This document shows positions 49,204 through 61,226 of a DNA stretch of 64,000 nt, piece by piece (position 1 is the stretch's first letter; each line of letters starts with the position of its first letter). The position numbers and the translations under genes are program-made. Source of the DNA: Opisthocomus hoazin. Lineage: Eukaryota > Chordata > Aves > Opisthocomiformes > Opisthocomidae. The notes below the pieces were generated by a model. That model was given only the letters and a program-made list of their open reading frames with translations, was not told the DNA's origin and ran no database searches. Location of the stretch: positions 11,545,216 to 11,609,215 of the forward strand of contig NC_134433.1 of NCBI RefSeq assembly GCF_030867145.1. Direction: 5' to 3'.

Positions 49204-50930
49204 CATAGAATCACAGAATTGTCTAGACTGGGAAAGACTCTAAAGATCATCGAGTCCAACCATTAACCTACCACTGCCAAGCCCACCACTAAATGGTGTC
49301 CCTAAACACCACATCTTTTAAATACCTCCAGGGATAGTAACTCAACCACTTCCCTGGGCAGTCTGTTCCAGTGCTGGACAACCCTCTGGGTGACGAAATT
49401 TTTCCTGATATCCAATCTAAACCTTCCCTGATGCAACTTGAGTTAATTTCCTCTCGTTCTATCACTTCTTACCTGGGAGAAGAGACCAACACCCACCTCG
49501 CTACAACCTCCTTTCTGGTAGTTGTAGAGAGCAATAAGGTCTCCCCTCAGCCTCCTTGTCTCCAGATTAAACAACCCCAGTTCCCTCAGCCAATCCTCAT
49601 CAGACTTGTGCTCCAGACCCTTCACCATCTTCGTTGCCCTTCTCTGGACATGCTCCTGCCCCTCAATGTCCTTCTCGTAGTGAGGGGCCCAAAACCGAAC
49701 ACAGTACTCGAGGTGCAGCTTCGGCAGTGCTGAGTACAGGGGGACGATCACTGCCCTGGTCCTGCTGGCCACACTGTTCCTGACACAAGCCAGGATGCCG
49801 TTGGCCTGCTTGGCCACCTGGGCACACTGCTGGCTCATGTTCAGCCGGCTGTCGACCAACACCCCAAGGTCCTTTTCCACCGGGCAGCTTTCCAGCCACT
49901 CTTTCCCCAGCCTGTAGCGTGCATGGGGTTGTTGTGACCTGAGTGCAGGACCTGGCACTTGGCCTTGTTGAAACTCATACAGTTGGCCTCAGCCCATCAA
50001 CACAGCCTGTCGAGATCCCTCTGCAGAGCCTTTCCACCCTCAAGCAGATCAACACTCCTGCCTCACTAGGTACTGTCTTCGAACTTACTGAGGATGGACT
50101 TGATCCCTTCCTCCAGGTCATTGATAAAGATATTAAACAGAACTGGCCCCAGTACTGAGCCCTGGGGAACACCACTTGTGACCGGCTGCCAACTGGATTT
50201 AACTCCGCTCACCACAACTCTTTGGGCCCGGCCATCCAGACGGTTTTTTATTCTGCAAAGTGTACGCCCATCCAAGCCATGAGCAGACAGTTTCTCAATG
50301 CTGTGGGAAACGGTGACAAAGGCTTTGCTAAAGTCCAGGTAAACAACATCCACAGCCTTTCCCTCATCCACTACATGGGTCACCTTGTCATAGAAGGTCA
50401 GATTAGTCAAGCAGGACCCGCTTTTCATAAACCCATGCTGACTGGGCCTGATCACCTGGTTGTCCTGCAAGTGCCACGGGATGGCACTCAAGATGAGCTG
50501 CTCCATAACCTTCCCCGGCACCGAGGTCAGGCTGACAAGCCTGTAGTTCCCTGGATCCTCCTTCCAACCCTTCTTGTAGACGGGTGTCACCTTTGCTCAC
50601 CTCTAGCCAACTGGGACCTCCCTGGTTAGCCAGGACTGCTGATAAATGATGGAAGGTGGCTCAGTGAGCACCTCAGCCACCTTCCTCAGCACCCTCAGGC
50701 AGATTCCATCCGGCCCTGTAGACCTGCGTGTGTCTAAGTGGTGTAGCAGGCCACTGACCATTTCCCCTTGCATTACGGGGGCTTCATTCTGCTCCCCAAC
50801 CCTGTCTTCCAGCTCAGGGTGCTGGGTACCTTGAGAACAACTGGTCTTACTATTAAACACTGAGGCAAAGAAGGCATTAAGTACCTCAGCCTTTTCCTCA
50901 CCCTTTGTTCACTATGTTCCCCCAGAAGAA
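49204..50930 (-). mobile_element. CR1 LINE, 5'-truncated, with defective reverse transcriptase
   Basis: This is the longest transposon in the window, about 1.7 kb on the minus strand. Reading 5' to 3': a linker segment (VLNAFF-like region, then RSTGPDGICLRVLRKVAE), the reverse transcriptase core ([47 protein letters not shown]), and the C-terminal part ([40 protein letters not shown]). The 3' UTR ends in the CR1-type 8-mers ATTCTGTG ATTCTATG at 49219-49204. The RT box usually F-A-D-D reads F-E-D-S, and frames are broken between segments, so the copy is dead. The endonuclease domain is missing. It is sense-oriented within RTN4RL1 intron 1. Confidence 0.95.
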
Positions 50931-53819
50931 GGGCTTTGCAGATCACCCATGCCACTGTTGGTGAGCTCCAAAGTTATGGCACAGGACCAAGAAGCCAGTG
51001 AAGGTGCAGGACTCCAGGCCAAGCCTTGGCCAAGCTGGTGGTGCAGCGCAGCCCAGCTCCAGGGCACACAGCCCATGCAAAGGGCAGTTGCTGGGGATCT
51101 CCAGCCTCTGGACACCATGAGGCTCCCGGGGCTGAGCCTGGCATGGACCCGTCACCTGTTGCAGCATCCATCCCGGGCTCCACACTGGTGCACAGACACC
51201 TCCCACCAGCTCCCCTTGGCACGGGTGGCACAGACCACTTGCTTTGCTTCATTCTTTTTTCCCCCAGCCCCAGAAGTTTTCTTAGAAAATCCTGGCAGAG
51301 AAGCCAGCAACTGCAGAGCAAACTCTGGGCTGACGGCAGGATTATTAAATCCCCATCCACAATCCCCTCTAGGCTCAAGCGGCTGCTCTTTCGCGGCGTA
51401 AATCTGCCACTCCATCATTAGCACTAACTGATGGTTGTGCAAGGCCTGGGAACCACGTCTCAGGGTGCAGAAATGCGGAGAACTCTCAGCAATGCCCCTG
51501 AGACCTGGGGGGTATCCCCAGCCCTTCGTCCAGCGGCGGGGCCAGGGCAATGCCAGGCACCTGGAACAGCTCTGGCTCTGCAGCAGCTTGGAGCAAGGAG
51601 AGGAGCACCCCTTGCCTGGGGGAGATGCTGGAGCCCAGGGGATGCTCAGCCCTCCCAGTGGGACCTGGGATGCTCCCACTGCCCCTTCGTAGCATTTTGG
51701 AGGTAACGCCATGGACGTAGCAAGATGGGGCGACCGTAGACATGATGGGTGCCGCGGCCCCCCCCCAACCTTGCTGCCCATCCCCTGGGACGAGGCGGCT
51801 GCAGCACATCGTGCTCAGCCTGCCGAGCGTGGAAGGGACCTGCCGGGCCAGGGTTAATCTCGTTGTCACACTTTCCCTCCTTCTTGCTGGCTCGGCGTGC
51901 TTTGACCCGCTGTGAAATTGTGGCCAACAGCACTGAATATTTTAAGAGCAGCAATGCAGTCATGGCCACGCGGCGGAGCAGCAAGGCAGGCCGGGAGTGG
52001 GGCTGGGCCCTTGCCTCCCCCCCGCCACCACCAACCCATTAGCACAGTTCAGGGAAACCTAAAAAATTCAAAAGACACTGAAATATGCAGCATTTTGCTC
52101 TCTCTGGAAATGACGCGCTTCGCTTCCCAGATGCTCCCGAGTAGGAGGTTGTAAATAAGCAGCTTTATGGCACGGGGGGTGTTGCCGAGAGGGCTGCGGG
52201 CTGCTGCAGAGCCCAGATTGACACCCTGATCCCCATCCTGCCCTTCGATGGGGACACATCCGTGCCCAGGCTGGGGACAGCCCTGTGCCCACTGGGCACC
52301 AGTGCTCATCCTTGCTAGCGTGGTGCGGAGGTATCGCCCATTAAAGGACCTTTACCTCTCCATCCTCAGCCTTTATCGGCTTCTTTCCTCCTTTTCCCCT
52401 TGGGACATCCCCTCGCTGCATCCTTGCTCTCCTCAGTACCCGGCCGGCTGGGACACGGGTGCCGCAGGACCTGACGCAAACGCCTGTCCTCAGCACTTCT
52501 GCTATCTGGGGCACGGCGGAGCAGCAGCAGCAAGGAACTAAAAAATAAAAAAGAAGTAAAAAAAAAAAAGCGCCCTATTTGCATAAACCTCCCAAAAAGA
52601 GGAGATGGAGCCTGAGCCTGGAGAGCCGGAGTAGCTGCGAGCATCAGACAGGGACCACCGGAGCTGACAGCCGGCGCAATAAGCAGCAGGGGAGCATCGT
52701 CTGGACCAGGGCACGCTTTGCCACCGGGTCCCTGCACATCCCCCGAGTGCTGCCCCAGGGCTCGACACCCCGTCCAGGAGTGACACCGGGACACTTTTGC
52801 ATTCAGGTCTTCAGAGGGCAGATTAATCGCCGTGTGCTGGATCTGTCACGCGCGGGGATATATACTCTTCTCGGAATTTACAAGTAGTTCTGTCTGAGAA
52901 ATAAACAACCGGAGATAAAAATTACATTGTCACCGTGCAGGTGTGATCGATGGAAGAGACAAGCCCTCGGAGCGCCGGCGAGGTGCCGCCGGCACAAACT
53001 GCCCAGGGAGTGCTGGCCCCCGGCGCGGCCGGGAGATGATGAAGGGGCTTGGGGAAAGGCAGTGGGGTGCGTTCCACCAGCCCCAGCCCGTCGTGTCCCC
53101 ATCCCAAAGGTCAGAGAAGGTAGGGATGAGCATTCGCAAGCAGGGAACATGCCAAACGCCAGGGAAAAATGGTGCTGGTGACGGGTGACCGTGAGGAGCA
53201 CCCATGACGCAGCTGTGGGAAGGATGTCCAGGGCAGAGCCGTCCACGGTGGAAGGGCCACAGCCCCCAGGTCAGCTCCTTGTAACACCCTCCCGGGCTCC
53301 ATTTTGAGCCCCCAACCCTCCTCCCCAGCATGTTTCCAAGGTCAGTGATGGGCAGAAGGCAGAGCCTGGCAGGCAGCTGCTGCAGCCCCCGGGGACCAAG
53401 GTGCGAGGAGGATTAACGCAGTGTACACCAGACTCCTTTCTAGTTTGTTTTCTCCTTCATCTTTCTCTGCTTCCCGTGGCTGCGTTGGCTTTGGCCAGGC
53501 TTGTCGTGGTGTCACAGAGCACATCGCTTGCTGGGGTCACTGCCGCTCCCTAGGGAGGGACAGACATCGGCTCCTTCATAGCTTAAATCTGAAATTGCAC
53601 TGAAAGCAGTAAAAAAGCACAGTGTGTGGATCCTCTCCCCGGCCTTCAGCATCCCGAGGAGCCAGAACCCGGCTCTGCCTGCTGAGATGGAGATCCCGAA
53701 ACCTGCCAGGGCAGCCCGGCAGCCGGTCCCACAACTGCCTTCGGTCTATTAATAAACACGGAGCAGCTGGTGGAGCCTCCGCCAAACCGGTCCTCGGGAT
53801 TTATCCACATTGCTCTGCC
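50931..53819. other. Intron 1 segment, GC-rich, nothing recognised
   Basis: No gene. An A-rich stretch is at 52540-52569. Open frames of up to 209 codons (51152-51781, minus strand) lack any family signature. Confidence 0.5.
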
Positions 53820-54060
53820 TTATCAGCCATGCTTTTCACAAGCACTTAAATTCAGGAGGAAAAGGAAAAAGTGAAATCAGATAGAAATGCAGGTCTGTTT
53901 GCTGTTTTCTCCAATGAAATGGTTCTGGGTAAACAGCAGACGCCTTTGATGAAATCCCAGCAGGCTTAAACAATAAAGCTGGTTACAAACTCAATCTGGC
54001 GCAGATATCAGATCTGAAATTGTTTCAAAAAAACATGTCAACATTTTCTAATGCTGCTGC
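53820..54060. promoter_or_regulatory. Candidate conserved non-coding element
   Basis: An AT-rich, non-repetitive block of about 240 bp in very GC-rich DNA, with AAACAATAAAG and CAGATATCAGATCTG. Supported by composition only. Confidence 0.3.
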
Positions 54061-56498
54061 AAAACTTCCTCGGCACCTTGCCACAAGCCTGCGTCCGTGG
54101 CGCAGGACCCACACCGCTGTCCCGGCTTCTGCTGCTGCTGCCGAACTTCCCACGGGGTGTCCTGCCCCGGCACCGCTGCACCCCCCCGCCTGCCCAGAGA
54201 CCCAGGAGCTGCAGGAAGATGCTCGGAATCACCTTGAGACATGAGATGGACCTTCTCCTCACCATGCTTGGGGCACACCAGGTTGTTTTCCATCTGTAAA
54301 TCCAGTTGCCATCCTCAGGCACAGCCTCGCCGGGGCTTCGCGGCGCTGGAGGTCTGGCAGGGCTGGGCAAGGGGCGCTGGGCAGGGCGGCTGTTCCTCTC
54401 GTCCCACCTCGGGGACAGCATTCGGCCCTGGGTTCATCCCAGGCACCACCAAGGGCAATTGACTTTTTCACAGAAAAACAATTTGCAAGGCGCTAATGGT
54501 GGCAGGGAGGCACAGCCGGGTGCTCCTCTCGAGTTTTGCCTCCAGTGTGCCACGTCTGCATCCCGCTGGGAAACCAGCCACGGCCCGGGGCGGGGTGAGG
54601 CTGCGTGGTGATGCGCAGGTCCGTCCGACGGAACCCCTGGCCGGGGGCACGGCTTGGCCCCTCTCCTAAACCGATGGCGCAGGCTGGGGGGCACAGCGAG
54701 CGCTTCGTCCGGCGGAGGCTGTCTGTGTCAGGGCGACAGAAAGTTTGGCAACTCCCATTCGTGAGTGCCCCTCTGTTGGCGTTGGCATCGGAGTGACAGG
54801 GACCATCCGAACTCAGAGGACATGCGGAGACGCGGCGGGGTGAGGCAGTTCCCACGTCGGCATCACTGGGGTGAATCTGCCAGCCGCCCGGCACCGCTGC
54901 TTTTCCAAACAGCGTCAGTGCCCGGGGTCTCTGGGGAACACCAGAGGATGCAGGTCCCCAGTGGGGACTGAGGCGAGGGGGAGAGAGGCTGCCGAGGTGG
55001 AGGAGGAGGAGGAGGAGGCAGGTCCGGTCACACCACGAGTGGGGACAGCATCTTGGCACCAATTAGGAAGCTGGCACCAGCTCCAGGGGTGTTTGGGGTC
55101 CCCCTGGGCTCCACACCCCCATCCACCAGGAGCTGCTGGCTGAGTGTGGGGACAGACACCTGACACGCACCCCATCCCACACCCACGTGGAAGCCCCCAG
55201 CTCGGAGCTGACGCCCGACACAGCTCATGCCCTGTGTGGCAGCAGGACTGGAGCAGCAGAGCCCTTGTCCCTCCCAGGAGCCCGAGAGTACCAAGGGGAC
55301 GCAGGGAGGGAAAAGCAGGGCAGGAGGAGGAGGAGGAAGGCAGGCAGCCCTGGGGGGTGCCAGGGCCGAGCCCCAGCTCCGGCACAGTGCGGGCAGGGGG
55401 GCCATGGGCAGGGGGGCCATGGCGGAGCTGACCCCTCTGCGGAGGTTGCCTTCGCCATCGATCCCTGCTGCACTCAGGCTCATTAGGGCCGGGGAGCTGC
55501 TGCGAGCGGCTGGCGGAGGAGACAGACGGGGGGAGCGCTCGCCGTGGCTCCCTGGATCGTATTAAATATTTACTTTGTTTTGTTTTGTTTTTTTCCCAGC
55601 TATATTGATCAGAGATGGGGGGGGGGGGGCCGGGTCGGATGCTGGGAGGGAAGAGCAGAGGCAAGGGCTGAGCTGCAGAAGAGGGACGGACCCTGCCAGG
55701 GTGCTCCCGAGGGCTGCACCCACTCTCCCCGGGGGCACCCAGTGCCGCCCCCCCGAAGAGCTGCTCCCCCCAGAACCCTTCCCCACCCCACCTCGGGGGT
55801 GGGGACCAGCATCGCCAGCATGGGGAGGGGGGGATGCAGTGGGGCGGCTCCCCCTCCCCATCCCACCCCAGCCCCATCTCAAGGGATGCAGGACGGGGGG
55901 ATGCCCCACGTCACGGCACCTCGTGGGAGGGGGTGTCCCCGCGCCCCGGGCCGGGAGGTGCCCCCCCCCCCCCAGCCAAGGCCCCCGGAGCGGCCACGCA
56001 GTCGACGCTGTTTCTATTTCGAGAAGAGCTCTACTGGAAAAGGAACAAAAGCCGAGGGAAGCTATAAATAGCCGCCTCCTTCACACCAGTGCCTTCTCCG
56101 CCCCAGCATCCCGGCCAGGGCTGGGGGGGGTCCCACAGCCTGCCCCGCACTCGCCCCTGCTATCAACCCCCCCCCCATTTTCAGGCCAATGTCCCCATCC
56201 GAAAAGCGGAGGGAATAAAGTGCTAGGAAACCATCGCCGCCGAAGCAGCCCCGGCTCCGAGCAGCGGTTTGCCAAGTTGCTCTGCCCAGCTGCAGCCCGG
56301 CTCCCCGGGGGTTTCGCCGCTGCCCAGCCGGGCTCTGCACCCACAAACCCCCCCCAGCCGGAGCCGGGAGCCCGGGGATGCTCCTCTCGCCCCGGCACAG
56401 CCCTCCCTGGCCCCGGCTGTGGCTGGCGGGGAGCAGGGAGAGCCGAGTGGCTCGGGCAGACCTACTTTTAAGGCTTTAATCCTTTTTGCTTAAAGGAT
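54061..56498. other. Intron 1 segment, very GC-rich, with short tandem repeats
   Basis: It contains a (GGA)n tract at 54998-55018, an exact 15-bp tandem duplication at 55391-55420, a G14 run at 55617-55630 and a C13 run at 55961-55973. The open frames at 54915-55877 (minus, 320 codons) and 55575-56471 (plus, 298 codons) overlap one another on opposite strands and show no domain. Confidence 0.5.
55391..55420. repeat. Exact 15-bp tandem duplication
   Basis: GGGCAGGGGGGCCAT is present twice, head to tail, with no mismatch. Confidence 0.95.
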
Positions 56499-56564
56499 CT
56501 TTTTTTTTTTTCCCCTCTCTCCTTTTTCCCCCCCTTTTTTTTTTTCTTTCTTTTTTTTCTTTCT
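56499..56564. repeat. 66-nt homopyrimidine tract
   Basis: An uninterrupted run of C and T on the plus strand, dominated by T blocks with C7 in the middle. Such tracts can form triplex (H-DNA) structures. On the transcribed RTN4RL1 RNA it would be a purine tract. Confidence 0.95.
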
Positions 56565-56639
56565 GCACGGCAAAGATGGGGTCTGATCAGAGGAGAGACG
56601 CAGGGAGCTGACAAGCTGCAGAGTACGGAGAGAAAGGAG

Positions 56640-56790
56640 AAAGAAATACATATTTATTACCCTCAATTATTAAAAAATAGATAGCAGCAGATCTTAGGCC
56701 CTGGCAGAGGCACTGCAGAGCCGTTTGTCTGAGGACTATTTTGTTTTTTAAATTCCATTGAAATTATAATACGGCGGCCTTGTTAGCACA
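56640..56790. promoter_or_regulatory. Candidate conserved non-coding element
   Basis: An AT-rich block (ATTTATTA, CAATTATTAAAAAATAG, GAAATTATAATACG) next to the pyrimidine tract and surrounded by GC-rich DNA. Weak support by composition. Confidence 0.25.
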
Positions 56791-59700
56791 AACACCCTGG
56801 CACATCCCTGCCGCGAGGGGATCATCCCGGCCCCTCTCCCCGCTCCGGTGTGCTGCCCGCGGGGTGGCTGTACCACGGGCTGATGAATTTGGCGGCAGGA
56901 ACTTGCAGCGATGGGCAGCAGACGCAGCCAGCAGCCTTTGTCCCCCCTCTGCCTTCACACCAGGCGATCAGAGGGGCTCTGCCCTGCGCAAGGCAACACC
57001 CCATGCCCAGATGCTCATTGGTGCCCAGGCGGGCGAAGGTCTCGTCGCAGAGCCAAAAAGCACTGGGATATTCTCCCTGCGTGAGGATGGGCTTTGCACC
57101 CCTCAGGTGGCACCGTGGGGGGTTCCGTGGCCACGGGGCCGGGGTTTCCCTGAGCAAACCAGTGCAAACACCGGTGCAAAGATAGCTGGAAAAAAAAAAA
57201 AAGTGGTTCCTAAGTGCAGCACACGGGGCTGGCAGAGCTGCTGGCACCTCCCCTCCGCTTGCAGGGCTGCCTCCGTGAGGAGCCCTGCCAGCGCAGCAGC
57301 CAAATTCCCTCCTGCTGCTGCTCCCCAGTAAACAACACCCGCAGCCTGCCCATGAGATGGTGATGCTGGGACGTCGTGTGCACGTGGAGCATCTCTGACG
57401 CCCTCCGGTTCCGGTGCCCCACTCTCACCATGGCCAGGCACCGTTGGGATCTGATGGACCACCGCAGCCCCGCAGCCCACCATGCCATCACCTCTCCGAG
57501 GCTGAAACCCACTGCCATCCCACCCTGCCGGCCACGAGCCGAGGAGAGACGTGGCTCTGAGCGCAACCGGCTTTTGGTGCTGGCAGCCACCAGCACGGTC
57601 ACTGCACTACCAGCCCAGGCAGGAGCATCGCAAAAAGCCGCTCGCCAAAGCTGGGCCGGCTCCGAGCTGCCGTGCCAGCGTCACCGGGAAGCAAGCAGCC
57701 GGCGGGCACATGTGCTGCTAAAGAGGAAAAGGAGCTTTCTACACCAAATGGAGCATTTTCTGCTTAATAACCCCCCAATCCTAATCTGCGCAAAGAAGAT
57801 TGCCCCCTGCTTCTCCCGTCCTGCATCTGCCGATGCTGCTGCCCACAGCTAACAGGCGAGCGGAGCCACGGCTGCCCGATCGGCATGCGGCACGTGCCCT
57901 GTCCTCGGTGAAACGGGCAAGAGAAAGACCGGCTGCTGGGGAGGGCAGGCGATGCCCAGCGCCGGGCTCCATCAGCACTGAGCCTCCATCATTTGTCATC
58001 AGTAAAAATAATATTCCTAAAAGTGTCCCCCCCGATTGTCGGGCGGCAGGCGCAGGGCTGCGGGTTTCCATGGCGATGCTGTTCCGCGGGGATGGTACGG
58101 GGGATCTGCGCTTCCTCAGTTTGGGACATGGGACACGGTGCTGACATCCAGAGCGGGGACAGCAGCAGCCGCGCTGCCGGCGGAGGGACCTGGGGCCGAG
58201 CTGGCTCGTCCTCCTTAGGCTTGGGCAGCGTCACCCGAAATAGCAGGGAAGCAGCACCCTCGCTGGAGAGGACAAGGACCCTCCTGCATCCCAGCAGTGC
58301 CCCAGGGGCCATGTCCTGCACCCCCTCCCCACACCAGCACACGGACCCCCCTGGCTTCTCCTCGCTGAGCCCCACCAATGTCCCACTTGCTGCCAGGCCC
58401 CCGGCTCTGCCCCGCGGCCTTCCACTTGTTGCTCTTACACCAGACCCCAGCCTCCTTCAGCAGGTGCCGGGTCGGGTCAGCACCTCGCCCACCCACCCCA
58501 CCCCGCCGGGAACCCAAACAGCAGCCACCGCTGCTCGGGTGCCGGCACCTCGCCTGCCTGCTGCTGCCTGCTGCTCCACCAAAGCACTTTTAAAGACATA
58601 ATCTGCCGTTAATAACCAGAGTACACACCGAACGCGGCTGAGCCCTGGGGTTGCACTTCGCAAACAAAGCCTGAGTTTTTGGCTGTTTGGGGGCAGCTGG
58701 AGCAGCTCCCCGGGGTGGGGATGTGAAGCAGCATCACCCAGGGGTGCCCTGACATGGGGCAGAGCGGGATGGGTGGCTGTCCCCCGTGGTGCAGAGCTGA
58801 AGCGGCCGTGTCCTGGGTCACTCCTTTGCAAGGGGGGGATTTGCCTCCGCGCTGCTCCGGAGCTGGCCGGGGGCACCGCTGGGAGCTGGGGACATCCCAG
58901 CAGAGCCCCCCAGGGACATCCCAACAGAACCCACTGCCCGCGGCTCCGGCCCACGCTGCTGGCTCCAGCACCAGCAGGTGTCTTGGGGAAAGGTGGGTGT
59001 GAAATCACACCGGAAAACGCCTGGTTTTATGTCTCCCCGGCAGGTTCACTGGTGTTTTTAGGGCAGCGCTTCGAGGCCACCCGGAGTGGCACCCATGGCC
59101 TCGGGCACCCGGATGGGACCGCGGGGCGCTTGGTGCGGCACTTTAGGCAAAAAGTGGGAATAACATTTAGGCGAGCGTGGCCGCGGCTCAGACCCTGCCG
59201 GGCTCCGTCAGCACAGGTGACCGAGCAGTGATGGCTTCTCTGCCTCCCAGCTCTGTATCCAGGTCCAGGCAGGTCTCGCCTGCCCAAGCCCCTCTCATAC
59301 CCCCTGGCATCACTGCAGGGACAGCCTGGGCCACATCCTGACCCCCCCCCAGTCACCCCCCTTGTTTCGCCGGGCACAGAGAGCTTGTGGCTTCCTCTCA
59401 GCTCTTTAGGAAATTAAACTTTTATAAGCAGAAAGGTTTCTGGGCTCTTGGCTCCCCGGTGCAGGAACCACAGCCCAGCCTTCGCCCACACCCTGCCCGC
59501 CAGCTGCTCCCCTTCAGGGAGGAACAGGGGGCTGGATGCCCTGCTGATGGGCTGGGCGATGGCGGGGCCAGGGACATGGCTGCCCGTGACCTTGGTGTCA
59601 TCCTTGACCTGGAAATCTCCTTCTCCTGCATCGGCGGGTTGCCCTCCTGCCTGCGGCCACCTCCAGCAGGGTGCACGGCACAGCACCGGCCCCGCCAACA

Positions 59701-60249
59701 CCCTCGCCCAGGCTGGAGCTGCACCCTGCGCTGTCACCCGCTGCCACACCACCGATGACGTCCCAGTGCCCAAAATCCTCCCTGAATCCCACCGGGGCTG
59801 CCCGGTGCCTCTGCGGCTGGAGCTCACTGGGCGCAGGAGGCCCAAAATGCCCCCGGGCATCGCAGTGCGGCCACGGGCACACAGAGCTGCTTCCCCCATG
59901 GACATCACCCACGGCTTCCCCCGAGCCCTGCCACGTCCCCCAGCCCCGAGCCCAGCCCCAGCCCCCGGCAGCGGGACGGGGAAGGCGCTGGCAGTGCCAC
60001 CATCACCTTACGCTGCCTCCCACCAGCGCAGCCACGTCCCCCGACAAAACCAGCCGCCCCCGAGCCCCACCAAGGGGTTTGGCCCCGGCTTCGCAGCCCG
60101 GCAGCAGCTCTCTCCGTCTCCCCTTGTCCCCCGCGTGGGGTGTCCCCTCTGCACCCTGCTTGGGGCAAATGCTGGGGACCGGAACCCCCTCCCTGGGGAC
60201 ACCTGGCCACGGCAAGACGGGGAGGGGAGAGCGTCTTGCTGGGATGGAG
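56791..60249. other. Intron 1 segment, very GC-rich, nothing recognised
   Basis: No gene or repeat family. One near-consensus X-box-like word, GTTTCCATGGCGAT, is at 58064-58077. Open frames of 120-270 codons on both strands are compositional. Confidence 0.5.
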
Positions 60250-60545
60250 GCCTCCTCTAACTGCCTGTTGAATTATTCAGGAGTGGCATTAACTTATAAA
60301 TGAGTGTGTTTGACTGATTTTGTGGTTGATGTACAGATAAATTCTAATGAAAGACAGCTACAAGATTTTAAATTATTAATTAGACTGCCACTTAACAAAG
60401 CCTATTTGGCACTCTATTTCCTTGCTTAACAAGACAAAAACTTTAAGAATAGGTTTTGCATTAGCCCACAGGCTCTTGAATTTGCATTTTGTTTTTTTAG
60501 CTCCAGAAACGAAAGATGTAGATCTTGACCTTAACAGGCTACCCC
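60250..60545. promoter_or_regulatory. Candidate enhancer-like AT-rich block with POU octamer and homeodomain sites
   Basis: This is a sharply bounded, non-repetitive AT-rich island of about 290 bp within one of the most GC-rich parts of the window, about 1.1-1.4 kb inside intron 1. It holds ATTAATTA at 60375-60382, a perfect octamer ATTTGCAT at 60480-60487 and several further TAAT/ATTA cores. Contrast with its flanks suggests purifying selection; this is inference. Confidence 0.45.
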
Positions 60546-61099
60546 TTGGTGGGATGCAACCCTGCCGGCAGCCCCGCCGCCTGCCTCCGCCTCGATCTCC
60601 CAGTTTCCCAGCCTGGATGATGCTTTTCCTCCAGCCGGCAGCGCTGGAGCTGGGAACCGGGGCTGGGAACCGGGGCTGCGCTGAGGGCTCGGGGTTTATT
60701 CTCAAGACCGCCAGCCTGGTTGGGTTAAGACGCAGAACAAAGCCGAGGCAGGAGATGGAGAGAGGAGCATCCGAGCGCGAGGCCTCGCAGTCGCAAGGTG
60801 ACATTTCCCCCAGCGGGAAAAAACATCCCGGGGTGGCAGTGGGGACTCTGCCCTGCCCGGGGGTCTGCATCCCGATGCGGGGGGCTGCGGGGGGCTGCGG
60901 GCACGGCGTTGGCACCTTCTCCAGCTGCTGGAGCCTCGCCAGAGAGGGGCATGCGGTGGTGGTGGTGGTGGCGAGGGCTGGGCCTGGCCGCCCCGTGCCT
61001 GGGGTGTGGGACGGGAGTCAGGGGGTCCAGCTGGGGTCCCCCCACACGGCACCACTGTCACTGGCGTCTCCCCCACGACCAGCCCGGGTGCAGTGGGGC
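60546..61099. other. GC-rich shore of the CpG island
   Basis: It contains a 13-bp tandem duplication (GCTGGGAACCGGG twice, 60649-60674) and a short GGT repeat near 60955-60974. No gene. Confidence 0.5.
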
Positions 61100-61165
61100 A
61101 GGGGGTCCCGCGCCCCCCACTTCCCGCCCCGGACCCCTCGGGAGGGCCGGCATCTCCCCCCGCTG

Positions 61166-61226
61166 TGATGTCAAAAAGCTCCCCTATGATGTCGCAGACG
61201 GTTGCCATGGAAATAGCGTGATGTCA
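61166..61226. promoter_or_regulatory. Cluster of three CRE-like sites and an RFX-type X-box
   Basis: TGATGTCA is at 61166-61173, TGATGTCG at 61187-61194 and TGATGTCA at 61219-61226. These are one-base variants of the CREB/ATF palindrome TGACGTCA or close to it. Between the second and third lies GTTGCCATGGAAAT (61201-61214), a near-consensus RFX X-box. Centre spacings of 21 and 32 bp are close to two and three DNA turns, so the sites face one side of the helix. They sit about 0.46-0.52 kb inside RTN4RL1 intron 1. The motifs are seen; factor binding is inference. Confidence 0.5.

Noticed and set aside
54915-56471. Overlapping opposite-strand open frames of 320 and 298 codons.
   Set aside because: Both are Pro/Gly/Ser-rich with homopolymer-encoded strings, no family resemblance and no start or splice context.
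60490-60545. A T-run followed by AG and an open frame on the plus strand, resembling a splice acceptor and exon.
   Set aside because: It is antisense to RTN4RL1, the putative exon matches no known protein, and the setting is better explained by an AT-rich non-coding element.
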